Of a stretch of DNA of 48,511 bases, positions 35,347-43,238 are shown in pieces (position 1 is the first letter of the stretch; each line of letters starts with the position of its first letter). Under the pieces are notes generated by a model. The model saw nothing but the letters and a program-made list of their open reading frames with translations. It was not told where the DNA came from and searched no databases. The translations under genes and the position numbers were made by a program. This stretch comes from an uncultured bacterium (GTDB lineage: Bacteria > Verrucomicrobiota > Lentisphaeria > Victivallales > UBA1829). The stretch is taken from positions 1 to 48,511 of the forward strand of contig CADCMR010000021.1 in NCBI GenBank assembly GCA_902802585.1. The letters are read 5' to 3'.

Positions 35347-36468
35347 ATGCTCATCGTCGCCGACTCCAAAATTCCGTTCCTGAACGGCGTCTTCGAGCCG
35401 TTCGCCGAGGTCCGCTATCTCCCGCCGGATCAAATAGACGCCGCCGCGGTCCGCGACGCCGACGCCCTCGTCATCCGCACGCGCACCCGTTGCGCCGCGT
35501 CTCTGCTCGACGGCTCGCGCGTCTCCATGATCGCCACCGCCACCATCGGCACGGACCACATCGACGCAGGCTACTGCGCCGCGCACGGCATTGAATGGAC
35601 GGGCGCGCCGGGCTGCAACGCCGCGTCCGTGGCGCAGTACATGGTTTCGGCGTTGCTCCGCACCGCGCTCCGGCACAAGCTCGACCTGCGCGGCAGGACG
35701 CTCGGAATCATCGGCTGCGGAAACGTCGGAACGAAGGTCGCCGCCGCTGCCGCAGCGCTCGGCATGAACGTGCTGGTCAACGATCCGCCGCGCGCCGAAC
35801 GCGAAGGAAACATCGGGTTTGTCCCGCTCGAACGCATCCAACGGGAAGCCGACTTCATCACGCTTCACGTGCCGCTGACGCATTCCGGTCCGCACCGGAC
35901 GTTCCGCCTGGCGGACGAGGATTTCTTCCGCAAGCTCCGCAAACAGCCCTTTTTCTTCAACACCTCGCGCGGCGACGTGGTCGACGGGAACGCCCTCAAG
36001 GGCGCGGTCATCACGCACCGGATCGCGGGCGCCGTGCTGGACGTCTGGTCCGACGAACCCGACATCGACGGTGAACTCCTGTCGCTCGCAGAATTCGCCA
36101 CGCCCCACATCGCGGGGTATTCCACGGACGGGAAGGCAAACGGTACGTCCATGGCGGCGCGCGCCGTCGCGAAGCATTTCGGCATCGAACCGCTCCTGAA
36201 TTTCCTCCCGGCGGAGATTCCCGCGCCGGACACCCCTGTTATTATGCTCGAACCCGCCTCGCCGCATCCGCTGGCGGACGCCGTCTTTGCATCCTATGAC
36301 ATCGCGGCCGACGATGCCATGCTCCGTGCCGCGCCGGAGAATTTCGAGGCGCAACGCGGCTCTTACCGGATCCGCCGTGAGTTCCCCGCCTACACCGTGT
36401 GTTCGGACAAGCCTATTCCATCCGAGCTCAGGGATACACTTCTGAAACTCGGATTCCATCTGGGGTAA
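35347..36468 (+). CDS. pdxB: Erythronate-4-phosphate dehydrogenase
   Basis: 373 residues, close to the family's 380. A D-isomer-specific 2-hydroxyacid dehydrogenase: NAD-binding 'GIIGCGNVGTKVA', catalytic Arg in 'FFNTSRGDVVDG', and 'TPHIAGYSTDGKANGTSMA' with the catalytic His, which separates PdxB from SerA-like relatives. A C-terminal dimerisation domain of ~100 residues also fits PdxB. It oxidises 4-phosphoerythronate in DXP-dependent vitamin B6 synthesis. The ATG at 35347 follows GAGGAGG. It converges with the UDP-sugar operon; no clear terminator is seen in the 75-nt gap. Confidence 0.88.
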   Translation: MLIVADSKIPFLNGVFEPFAEVRYLPPDQIDAAAVRDADALVIRTRTRCAASLLDGSRVSMIATATIGTDHIDAGYCAAHGIEWTGAPGCNAASVAQYMVSALLRTALRHKLDLRGRTLGIIGCGNVGTKVAAAAAALGMNVLVNDPPRAEREGNIGFVPLERIQREADFITLHVPLTHSGPHRTFRLADEDFFRKLRKQPFFFNTSRGDVVDGNALKGAVITHRIAGAVLDVWSDEPDIDGELLSLAEFATPHIAGYSTDGKANGTSMAARAVAKHFGIEPLLNFLPAEIPAPDTPVIMLEPASPHPLADAVFASYDIAADDAMLRAAPENFEAQRGSYRIRREFPAYTVCSDKPIPSELRDTLLKLGFHLG

Positions 36469-36543
36469 CTTTTGCCGGAAGGAAAAAGCAAGTTGTGGCG
36501 CCGGTGGAAAGCAAACGGAATCGCTTCCCGCGGCACAGGATGG

Positions 36544-37545
36544 TCAGCCCCCGTAGAACTCACGGTACCACTTCACGAACTTTTCGACGCCTTCTTCAAT
36601 GCCGACCTTCGGGCAGTAGCCGAAATCACGTTCCAGCGCGGTAGTGTCCGCCCAGGTCGTCACGACGTCGCCCTTCTGCATTTCCTTCATGTTCAGGATG
36701 GCTTTTTTTCCGGTGACCTTTTCAATGGCGCGGATGAAATCAATCAGCTGGACCGGACTGCCGTGCCCGATGTTGTAGAGGCGGTATTCGGGCTGTTCCG
36801 GCGTCTTGCCGACGATGCGGCAGACGCCTTCCACGATATCGTCTATGTAGGTGAAATCGCGGGACAGGTTGCCGTGGTTGTAGACATCGATGGGCTTGCC
36901 TTCCAGGATCGCTTTCGTGAATTTGAACATTGCCATGTCGATACGCCCCCACGGACCGTAGACCGTGAAGAAGCGCAGTCCGGTCGTGGAGAAACGGAAA
37001 AGATGTCCGTAGCAGTACGCCATCAGCTCGTCGCTCTTCTTGGTCGCGGCGTAGAGGCTGATCGGTTCGTTGACCGGGTCGTCAACAGAGAAAGGAACCT
37101 GTTTGGTATTGCCGTACACGCTTGAGCTTGAGGCGTAGACGAGGTGCGGCACATCGTGATGGCGGCAGCACTCCAGCACGTTCAGGAACGCCACGATGTT
37201 GGAGTCGATGTAGGCATACGGGTTTTCGAGGCTGTAACGCACGCCAGGCTGTGCCGCCAGATGGCACACCGCGTCGAATCTCTCATTCTGGAAAACCTTC
37301 TGAAGTTCGTCACGGTCGGCAAGATCGAATTTGGCAAAGCGGCCGCCCTGTTTGCTCTCGATGACCTGGTCCAGCAGGATTTCGTCGATGTCGAATCCGC
37401 TCACGCGGAGACGGGCGAGCTTCAAGCGGACATCATTGTAGGAATTGAGGTTGTCGATGCCAAGGACGTCGTGCCCGGCAGCACGAAGAGCCAGGAACAT
37501 GTGGAATCCAATAAACCCTGCGGAACCAGTTAAAAGTATTTTCAT
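36544..37545 (-). CDS. NAD-dependent epimerase, UDP-glucuronate 4-epimerase-like
   Basis: 333 residues, extended SDR family. Rossmann motif TGSAGFIGFHM; catalytic Ser/Tyr/Lys in 'YASSSSVYGNTKQVPF' and 'SLYAATKKSDELMA'; and 'TTGLRFFTVYGPWGRIDMAM', the signature string of UDP-GlcA 4-epimerases (Cap1J/LspL type). It would convert UDP-glucuronate to UDP-galacturonate. It is third in a minus-strand operon after ugd and a glucuronokinase-like gene, 21 nt from the latter, with AGAGG 7 nt before its ATG. That context agrees with a UDP-uronate substrate. Confidence 0.88.
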   Translation of the reverse strand: MKILLTGSAGFIGFHMFLALRAAGHDVLGIDNLNSYNDVRLKLARLRVSGFDIDEILLDQVIESKQGGRFAKFDLADRDELQKVFQNERFDAVCHLAAQPGVRYSLENPYAYIDSNIVAFLNVLECCRHHDVPHLVYASSSSVYGNTKQVPFSVDDPVNEPISLYAATKKSDELMAYCYGHLFRFSTTGLRFFTVYGPWGRIDMAMFKFTKAILEGKPIDVYNHGNLSRDFTYIDDIVEGVCRIVGKTPEQPEYRLYNIGHGSPVQLIDFIRAIEKVTGKKAILNMKEMQKGDVVTTWADTTALERDFGYCPKVGIEEGVEKFVKWYREFYGG

Positions 37546-37566
37546 CCGAATGCCTCTTCTTTTCAG

Positions 37567-38589
37567 TTATGGTGTGCAATCTGAGATTTGCCGGACGATT
37601 TCCGGCTTGATGACCTCGACGTCGTATTTCTTCAGTTCGTTGCGCATGTCGTCGAACGTGTCGGCGCGGGAGGTGCCGATGATGGCTCCGCCGGATCCTG
37701 TGAACTTGGCGGAGGCGCCGAACTGACGCGCGATCTGCACCATACGGCGGTTCTTCTCGCTCACGGACGAACCGCAGACCTCGCAGCGGAGGTCGAAATT
37801 GCGGTCGAGCAGCGCGGGCAGGAGTTCGTATTGATGTGATGCGAGTGCGTCGCGGACTTTGTCGGTCAGCGCCGCCCATTCGCGGACCGCGGCATGGACT
37901 TCCGGCACACCGGCTTCGTAGTCGAGCGCGAGGCGGCTGTGCAGGATCTCGGAGCCTTCCGCGAGGTCGGTCCGGTAGGCGATGAAGAGCGGAAGGTCGT
38001 CCGGAATCTCGATCGGTTCGTAGATGCCGTAGCCGAACTTCTCCATGTGCTCCCTGTTGAAGTCCATGAAGACAGGCGTCTCGTAGACCTGCGCCACGCG
38101 GTCCTGAAGTCCCGCCTTGATGCCGAGTTCGTCAAGCTCGACGGACAGCACCAGGTTCGCCAGAACCGGCTTCGGGATTTCGATTCGGAAGAACCGGATC
38201 ATGGCGCGCATGGTGGCTGTGATGATTGCGGAGGACCCAGCCATGCCGAGGCGGTTCGGGATGTCCGACTGGTAGCGCAGCGTGAAATTGTCGTTACTGA
38301 GCTCAATGTGTTCCTTCATGCAGTAGGTGTAGAAGGTCTTCACGCAGGCTTTCAGCAGGCGGATGCCGCCGTAGTAGCCGAACTTCGTAATGCTGCTCGT
38401 TAAGTCCGCCATGTTCTCATAGGTGTTATAATCCAGCACGGACGGAAGAATCTCGAGGTTGGGCGACTCGTACAGCGTGACCTCGGCGCTGTAGTTGCGG
38501 AACACGAATGCGATCGTCTTGCCGAAGTACCCGTCAGACGGGTTGCCGATCAGTGCGGCGCGCGGATATGCTTTTTCCCGGATAATCAT
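37567..38589 (-). CDS. Glucuronokinase-like GHMP kinase
   Basis: 340 residues. GHMP kinase landmarks: 'PNRLGMAGSSAIITATMRAM' (ATP loop, near 110-130) and 'AKFTGSGGAIIGT' (motif 3). Several strings follow plant glucuronokinase closely rather than galactokinase, mevalonate or heptose kinases: 'LIGNPSDGYFGKTIAF', 'GYYGGIRLLKA', 'ELGIKAGLQDRVAQVYETP', 'DRNFDLRCEV'. That enzyme phosphorylates D-glucuronate to glucuronate 1-phosphate, the salvage entry to UDP-GlcA. Its place between ugd and a UDP-GlcA epimerase (gaps of 12 and 21 nt) supports the assignment. GAGGAG precedes the ATG. A UDP-sugar pyrophosphorylase, needed to finish the route, is not in the window. Confidence 0.8.
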   Translation of the reverse strand: MIIREKAYPRAALIGNPSDGYFGKTIAFVFRNYSAEVTLYESPNLEILPSVLDYNTYENMADLTSSITKFGYYGGIRLLKACVKTFYTYCMKEHIELSNDNFTLRYQSDIPNRLGMAGSSAIITATMRAMIRFFRIEIPKPVLANLVLSVELDELGIKAGLQDRVAQVYETPVFMDFNREHMEKFGYGIYEPIEIPDDLPLFIAYRTDLAEGSEILHSRLALDYEAGVPEVHAAVREWAALTDKVRDALASHQYELLPALLDRNFDLRCEVCGSSVSEKNRRMVQIARQFGASAKFTGSGGAIIGTSRADTFDDMRNELKKYDVEVIKPEIVRQISDCTP

Positions 38590-38601
38590 GGTTTGCTCTC
38601 C

Positions 38602-39786
38602 TCAATCCACGCGGAACAAATCACGCGTGTAGACTTTTTCCGCGACATCTTTCAGGTCTTCGTTCCAGCGGTTTGCCAGGATGATGTCGCTTTGTTCCTT
38701 GAACTGGTTCAGGTCACGGATGACGCGGCTGTTGAAGAAGGAATCCTCCTTCATGCTCGGTTCATAGATGATCAGCTCAATCCCTTTGGCTTTCAGACGT
38801 TTCATGACGCCCTGAATGGACGACTGCCTGAAATTGTCGGACCCGGCTTTCATCGTCAGACGATAGATGCCGACGACCTTGGGATTCCTGTCCAGAATCT
38901 GTTCCGCGATGAAGTCTTTTCTCGTGCTGTTCGCCGCCACGATCGCGGAAATGATGTTCTGCGGAACATTGTTGTAGTTCGCCAGAAGCTGTTTCGTATC
39001 TTTCGGAAGACAATAACCACCGTATCCGTAGGAAGGATTATTATAATGGTCTCCGATTCGCGGATCCAGGCAGACACCCTCGATGATCGAACGGGAATCC
39101 AGCCCGCGGACCGCCGCATACGTGTCAAGTTCGTTGAAGAAACTGACGCGCAACGCAAGGTAGGTATTGGCAAAAAGCTTCACAGCCTCCGCCTCGGTCG
39201 GGTTCATGATCCGGATTTCGATATTCTCCTTGAGCGCCGCGTCTTTCAGCAGATTCGCGAACGTTTCGGCGGCCTTGTGAAGGCGGGCGTTGCGCACCGG
39301 TGTCCCGACGATGATCCTGCTCGGATACAGGTTGTCGTACAGCGCCCGGCCCTCGCGCAGGAATTCGGGGCTGAACAGGATATTGTCGCAGCAGTATTTT
39401 TCCCGCACACTCTCCGTAAACCCGACCGGAACCGTGCTCTTGATGATCATCACGGCGTCGGGATTCACTGCGATAACCTGTTGGATGACGGATTCGACGC
39501 TTGATGTGTCGAAGTAGTTGAGCTTCGGATCGTAGTTCGTCGGGGTCGAGATGATAACGAATTCGGCATCCTGATATGCGCTGTTCCCGTCGGTCGTGGC
39601 TTCCAGATCGAGCTTTTTTGTGGAAAGATACTCCTGTATTTCGGCATCAATAATTGGCGATTTGCCGGCATTGATCATGTCCACTTTTTCCTGGACAAGG
39701 TCAACTGCCTTGACCGTATTGTGCTGGGAAAGCAGCACCGCCATGGAAAGACCGACATAGCCGGTTCCTGCGACTGCGATTTTCAT
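38602..39786 (-). CDS. ugd: UDP-glucose 6-dehydrogenase
   Basis: 394 residues, the short bacterial type. NAD-binding [10 protein letters not shown] at the N-terminus, catalytic Lys203 in '[20 protein letters not shown]', and catalytic Cys259 in '[16 protein letters not shown]'. It oxidises UDP-glucose twice to UDP-glucuronate. First gene of the operon with the glucuronokinase-like and epimerase genes; its promoter is about 95 nt upstream. No Shine-Dalgarno sequence is visible: the 25 nt before the ATG are AC-rich. Confidence 0.94.
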   Translation of the reverse strand: MKIAVAGTGYVGLSMAVLLSQHNTVKAVDLVQEKVDMINAGKSPIIDAEIQEYLSTKKLDLEATTDGNSAYQDAEFVIISTPTNYDPKLNYFDTSSVESVIQQVIAVNPDAVMIIKSTVPVGFTESVREKYCCDNILFSPEFLREGRALYDNLYPSRIIVGTPVRNARLHKAAETFANLLKDAALKENIEIRIMNPTEAEAVKLFANTYLALRVSFFNELDTYAAVRGLDSRSIIEGVCLDPRIGDHYNNPSYGYGGYCLPKDTKQLLANYNNVPQNIISAIVAANSTRKDFIAEQILDRNPKVVGIYRLTMKAGSDNFRQSSIQGVMKRLKAKGIELIIYEPSMKEDSFFNSRVIRDLNQFKEQSDIILANRWNEDLKDVAEKVYTRDLFRVD

Positions 39787-39880
39787 GTTGTGCGTTTGTT
39801 ATGTTGATGTTAATTGCTTTAAGAGGAGAATCGGGCGGTCGCCAATCGTCAACCGCGGAAGACGTCATCCATATTCGTCT

Positions 39881-39908
39881 AATATAGCACGCAAATTCTC
39901 AATTTCAA
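39881..39908 (-). promoter_or_regulatory. Promoter of the UDP-glucuronate operon
   Basis: On the minus strand: TTGAAA (39908-39903), 16 nt, TATATT (39886-39881). The leader to ugd is about 90 nt. The surrounding 39787-40054 is AT-richer, contains no gene and forms the divergent control region with thrS. Confidence 0.8.
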
Positions 39909-40054
39909 GAATATTTCCATACATTCGGACGGATGGATTATCCGCTGTGAATTGACGCGGCTTCCAAAAGTCGGACAGACGTTGACAGTTCCGTCTTCCA
40001 AGTCCTAACCAATTCCATTTTCCGGTTTTATCCGTGCATTCGGATGGCGGCGGC

Positions 40055-40082
40055 TTGATTTTTTTCCGGAGGCGTGTATATT
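40055..40082 (+). promoter_or_regulatory. Promoter of thrS
   Basis: TTGATT (40055-40060), 16 nt, TATATT (40077-40082). The leader is about 45 nt. Confidence 0.7.
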
Positions 40083-40133
40083 AAAAGGATACATGTATTT
40101 TATTCACAATCACATACTCGCGAGGAAACTCAA

Positions 40134-41861
40134 ATGGGAAAATACCCGTTGGAAACCATTCGGCACAGCGCGGCCCACGTGATGGCGGCGGCGGTGCAGG
40201 AACTCTACCCGAACGCTAAATTCGACATCGGTCCGTCGACCGAGGACGGCTTCTACTACGACTTCGACCTGGAAACCCGCCTCACCGTCGACGACCTGGC
40301 AAAGATCGAAGCAAAAATGGAAGAGATCGCGAAGGCGCATCTCCCGTTCGAGCGAAAGGTCATGACCCGCAAAGACGCCCATGCGTTCCTTGCCGGACGC
40401 GGTCAGAACTACAAGCTCGAACGCCTCGCCGACATCCCGGACGACAGCGAGATCACGTTCTACATCTGCGGCGACTTCACCGACCTCTGCCGCGGTCCGC
40501 ATGTCTCCAACACCAACGAGATCGGCGCGTTCAAGCTGCTCTCCGTCGCCGGTTCCTACTACCGCGGCGACGAGAAGAACCCGATGCTCCAGCGCATCTA
40601 CGGCACCGCGTTCGCCGACAAGAAGGAACTCAAAGCATACCTACAGCGCATTGAGGAAGCCAAGAAGCGCGACCACCGCCGCCTCGGCAAGGAACTCGAC
40701 CTCTTCAGCATTTCCGAAATGGTCGGTCCCGGCCTCGTCCTCTGGCACCCGAAAGGAGCCTACATCCGCAACGTCATCGAAACGTTCTGGCGCAAGGAGC
40801 ACCTGGCGCACGGTTACGACCTGCTGTACACGCCGCACATCGGGCGCAGCCAACTGTGGGAAACCAGCGGTCACCTCGGATTCTACAAGGAGAGCATGTA
40901 CTCCCCGATGCAGATCGACGAGTTCGACTACTATGCCAAACCCATGAACTGCCCGTTCCACATCGAAATCTACAAGAGCCGCGTGCGTTCCTACCGCGAG
41001 CTCCCCTGCCGCTGGGCGGAACTCGGCACCGTGTACCGCTACGAGAAGAGCGGCGTGCTCCACGGTCTGATGCGCGTCCGCGGCTTCACGCAGGACGACG
41101 CGCACATCATCTGCACGCCGGAACAGATCGAAAGCGAGATCAAGGAAGTCCTCGAATTCTGTCTCTACATCTGGAAGACCTTCGGGTTCCCGGAGATCAA
41201 GGCGTACCTCTCCACCCGTCCCGCCAAGGCGGTCGGCGATCCGGCGCGCTGGGAACAGGCGCAGAAGTCGCTCGTGCAGGCGATCGAAGGCTGCGGCCTC
41301 GAATACGAAGTGGACGAGGGCGGCGGCGCGTTCTACGGTCCGAAGATCGACCTCAAGATCAAGGACGCGATCGGACGCGAGTGGCAGACCTCCACGATCC
41401 AGTTCGACTTCAACCTGCCGGAACGGTTCGGCATCACATACGTCGGCGCGGACGGCGCGCTTCACCAGCCCTACATGGTCCACCGCGCGCTCTTCGGCTC
41501 CCTGGAACGTTTCTTCGGCATCCTGGTCGAGCATTACGCTGGCGCGTTCCCGCTTTGGCTCGCACCGACCCAGGTGTGCGTGATCCCGATTACCGAGAAG
41601 CAACATGAATACGCGCAGAAGGTGGCGGACGGTCTCCGCAAGGCGGGATTCCAGGTCCTGTGCGATGTCCGCTCCGAGAGCATGGGCGCCAAGATCAAGG
41701 ACGCCCGACTCCAGCGCATCCCGTTCATGGCGGTGATCGGCGAGAAGGAACAGAACGAAGGCACGATGGCGGTCCGATCCCGCAGAGAAGACCAGCTCGG
41801 CGCCATGGATTTGGAAACTTTCGTAAAAAAATTACAGTCGGAGCTTGAAAATAAGCTTTGA
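40134..41861 (+). CDS. thrS: Threonyl-tRNA synthetase lacking the TGS domain
   Basis: 575 residues versus ~640 in E. coli. The protein begins directly at the editing domain: the HxxxH motif is His11/His15 ('RHSAAHVMAAAV'), so the ~60-residue N-terminal TGS domain is absent. The SAD region ends near 'GDFTDLCRGPHV'. The class II core shows 'MNCPFH' (zinc Cys), 'GLMRVRGFTQDDAHI' (zinc His) and 'MVHRALFGSLERFFGI'. The C-terminal anticodon-binding domain covers the last ~105 residues. GAGGA lies 7 nt before the ATG at 40134; the upstream in-frame part overlaps the promoter. First gene of thrS-infC-rpmI-rplT-pheS-pheT. Confidence 0.94.
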   Translation: MGKYPLETIRHSAAHVMAAAVQELYPNAKFDIGPSTEDGFYYDFDLETRLTVDDLAKIEAKMEEIAKAHLPFERKVMTRKDAHAFLAGRGQNYKLERLADIPDDSEITFYICGDFTDLCRGPHVSNTNEIGAFKLLSVAGSYYRGDEKNPMLQRIYGTAFADKKELKAYLQRIEEAKKRDHRRLGKELDLFSISEMVGPGLVLWHPKGAYIRNVIETFWRKEHLAHGYDLLYTPHIGRSQLWETSGHLGFYKESMYSPMQIDEFDYYAKPMNCPFHIEIYKSRVRSYRELPCRWAELGTVYRYEKSGVLHGLMRVRGFTQDDAHIICTPEQIESEIKEVLEFCLYIWKTFGFPEIKAYLSTRPAKAVGDPARWEQAQKSLVQAIEGCGLEYEVDEGGGAFYGPKIDLKIKDAIGREWQTSTIQFDFNLPERFGITYVGADGALHQPYMVHRALFGSLERFFGILVEHYAGAFPLWLAPTQVCVIPITEKQHEYAQKVADGLRKAGFQVLCDVRSESMGAKIKDARLQRIPFMAVIGEKEQNEGTMAVRSRREDQLGAMDLETFVKKLQSELENKL

Positions 41862-41872
41862 TGTGCTATAGT
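41845..41872 (+). promoter_or_regulatory. Internal promoter of infC-rpmI-rplT
   Basis: TTGAAA (41845-41850) lies in the last codons of thrS; after 16 nt comes TATAGT (41867-41872), just past the thrS stop. The predicted start near 41879 gives infC a ~60-nt leader. Confidence 0.7.
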
Positions 41873-41884
41873 ATTAGTTCGTGC

Positions 41885-41907
41885 GCTTCCGTCACCGTGG
41901 CGGAAGC
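41885..41907 (+). promoter_or_regulatory. Hairpin in the infC leader
   Basis: GCTTCCG (41885-41891) pairs perfectly with CGGAAGC (41901-41907), with a 9-nt loop. It begins a few bases after the predicted transcript start and ends 20 nt before the infC ribosome-binding site. Leaders of this operon are control sites for L20 or IF3 in other bacteria; whether this one is such a site is inference. Confidence 0.5.
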
Positions 41908-41940
41908 ATCCGATATCATCTCACATGGAGGGCGTTTACT

Positions 41941-42453
41941 ATCGCCAAGATACTGAAAAGCAATGACCGTGCGTATTCCGACAAGTCCCTGCGCGTTATC
42001 GGGGCCGACGGAGAACAGCTGGGCGTCATGAAACTCGCGGCCGCCTGCCAGGCGGCGCAGGCAGCGCATCTGGATCTCGTGCTCGTGTCGGAAAACAGCA
42101 ACCCGCCCGTCTGCCGCATCATGGACTTCGGGAAGCTCCTCTACGAACAGAAGAAGAAGCTGAAGGAGCAGAAGAAGAACCAGCAGGCCCAGAAGGTGAA
42201 GGAGATCAAGTTCCGCCTTCACATCGACACGCATGACTACGAGGTGAAGCTCAATCATGCGAAGGAGTTTCTGGCCGAGGGGAACAAGCTGCGGGTGACG
42301 ATCACGTTCCGCGGACGCGAGCTCTCGCATCCGGAAATGGGATTCGAGCTTGTGTCACGGATCACGGAAGACCTCGCGGAAGTCGCCGCTGTGGACGCGC
42401 CGGCGAAACTGCTTGGAAAGAACATCAACATGTCCTTCAATCCGAAGGCATGA
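41941..42453 (+). CDS. infC: Translation initiation factor IF-3, apparent AUC start codon
   Basis: 170 residues, the family norm. The N-terminal domain has 'SNDRAYSDKSLRVIGADGEQ' (aligning with the usual INxxIRxxxVRLIxxxGEQLG), then 'NPPVCRIMDFGKLLYEQKKK', a Lys-rich linker, 'VKEIKFRLHIDTHDYEVK' and 'VTITFRGRELSHPEMG'. There is no ATG or GTG in the right place. ATC at 41941 lies 9 nt after a perfect GGAGGG and gives exactly the expected N-terminus. Non-AUG infC starts (AUU in E. coli) allow IF3 to repress its own translation, and AUC fits that scheme. An in-frame GTG at 41881 lies at the very 5' end of the predicted transcript and would add 20 non-family residues. Confidence 0.9.
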   Translation: MAKILKSNDRAYSDKSLRVIGADGEQLGVMKLAAACQAAQAAHLDLVLVSENSNPPVCRIMDFGKLLYEQKKKLKEQKKNQQAQKVKEIKFRLHIDTHDYEVKLNHAKEFLAEGNKLRVTITFRGRELSHPEMGFELVSRITEDLAEVAAVDAPAKLLGKNINMSFNPKA

Positions 42454-42533
42454 CATATTAAAACCGCCGGACACGGCTGATGGCGTCTGCCCGTCCGGTC
42501 GAGACCAACCTCTAACATTAAGGAGACAAAACG

Positions 42534-42731
42534 ATGCCGAAAATGAAGACTCGCAAGAGTATCGCCAAGCGCGTGAAACGCACCGCCTCCGGCGGCTACA
42601 AGTTCACGAAGCCCGGTCGCCGCCACCTCATGACGAACAAATCCGGAAAGAACAAGCGCCAGAAACGCAACGCCGGACTGCTCGACGCCGCCCACGCACA
42701 GAGAATCAAAAAGGCCCTGCCTTACGGCTGA
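42534..42731 (+). CDS. rpmI: 50S ribosomal protein L35
   Basis: 65 residues, highly basic. The start 'MPKMKTRKSIAKRVKRTASG' and 'RRHLMTNKSGKNKRQKR' are classic L35 strings. AAGGAG lies just upstream of the ATG. The 80-nt gap after infC has no promoter, so it is read with infC; rplT follows after 24 nt. Confidence 0.97.
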   Translation: MPKMKTRKSIAKRVKRTASGGYKFTKPGRRHLMTNKSGKNKRQKRNAGLLDAAHAQRIKKALPYG

Positions 42732-42755
42732 GCTTGAAAAACAGGAGAAATCATC

Positions 42756-43106
42756 ATGAGAGTTACTTGCGCTGTTTATTCGAGAAAACGCCGCAAACGC
42801 GTCCTTGAGCGTGCAAAAGGTTTCTACGGTGCCAGCTCCAAGCGCATCCGCACAGCTTACGATGCCGTTGACAAGGCGAACGTCCACGCCTATGAAGGAC
42901 GCAAGCAGAAAAAGCGCCAGTACCGCCGCCTTTGGACGGTGCGTATCAACGCCGCCTGCCGCGCCCAGGGCATGACCTACAGCAAGTTCATCGACGGTCT
43001 CAAGAAGGCGAACATCGACCTGAACCGCAAGGTTCTCGCCGACCTCGCAGTCAAGGATCCCGCGGCATTTACGGCCCTGCTCGAAAAGGCAAAGGCCGCC
43101 TGCTGA
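42756..43106 (+). CDS. rplT: 50S ribosomal protein L20
   Basis: 116 residues, the usual length. A basic N-terminal extension ([17 protein letters not shown]) threads into 23S rRNA; the globular part has '[20 protein letters not shown]' and '[17 protein letters not shown]'. Essential for early 50S assembly and, in other bacteria, translational repressor of rpmI-rplT. AGGAG precedes the ATG. Confidence 0.97.
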   Translation: MRVTCAVYSRKRRKRVLERAKGFYGASSKRIRTAYDAVDKANVHAYEGRKQKKRQYRRLWTVRINAACRAQGMTYSKFIDGLKKANIDLNRKVLADLAVKDPAAFTALLEKAKAAC

Positions 43107-43118
43107 CGAACTCGATCC

Positions 43119-43147
43119 GGACGCCCCCCGCCCTGCGCCGGGCGTCC
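43119..43147 (+). promoter_or_regulatory. First hairpin of the rplT-pheS spacer
   Basis: GGACGCCC (43119-43126) pairs perfectly with GGGCGTCC (43140-43147), with a 13-nt loop and no T-run. With the terminator at 43170 it makes a two-hairpin leader before pheS. Confidence 0.5.
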
Positions 43148-43169
43148 CCAAAACAGATTATCTGTGATT

Positions 43170-43211
43170 CGCGGGCTGCCGCCTCCCGGCAGACCCGCGT
43201 TTTTCTTTTTT
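43170..43211 (+). terminator. Strong terminator directly before pheS
   Basis: CGCGGG-CTGCCG (43170-43181) pairs with CGGCAG-CCCGCG (43187-43199, one bulged A), with a 5-nt loop, then TTTTTCTTTTTT. It ends under 30 nt before the pheS start, leaving no room for a visible promoter in between. Confidence 0.9.
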
Positions 43212-43238
43212 CCAAGTATCCTTTAAGGAGTTTTCAAC

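Noticed and set aside
41881..41940. GTG at 41881 as the infC start
   Set aside because: It lies within a few bases of the predicted transcription start, has no ribosome-binding site and adds 20 residues with no IF3 similarity, while GGAGGG sits precisely upstream of ATC 41941.
43107..43238. T-box riboswitch before pheS
   Set aside because: The spacer is only 132 nt and no T-box sequence (TGG near the antiterminator) or stem I arrangement can be recognised; only two hairpins are seen.
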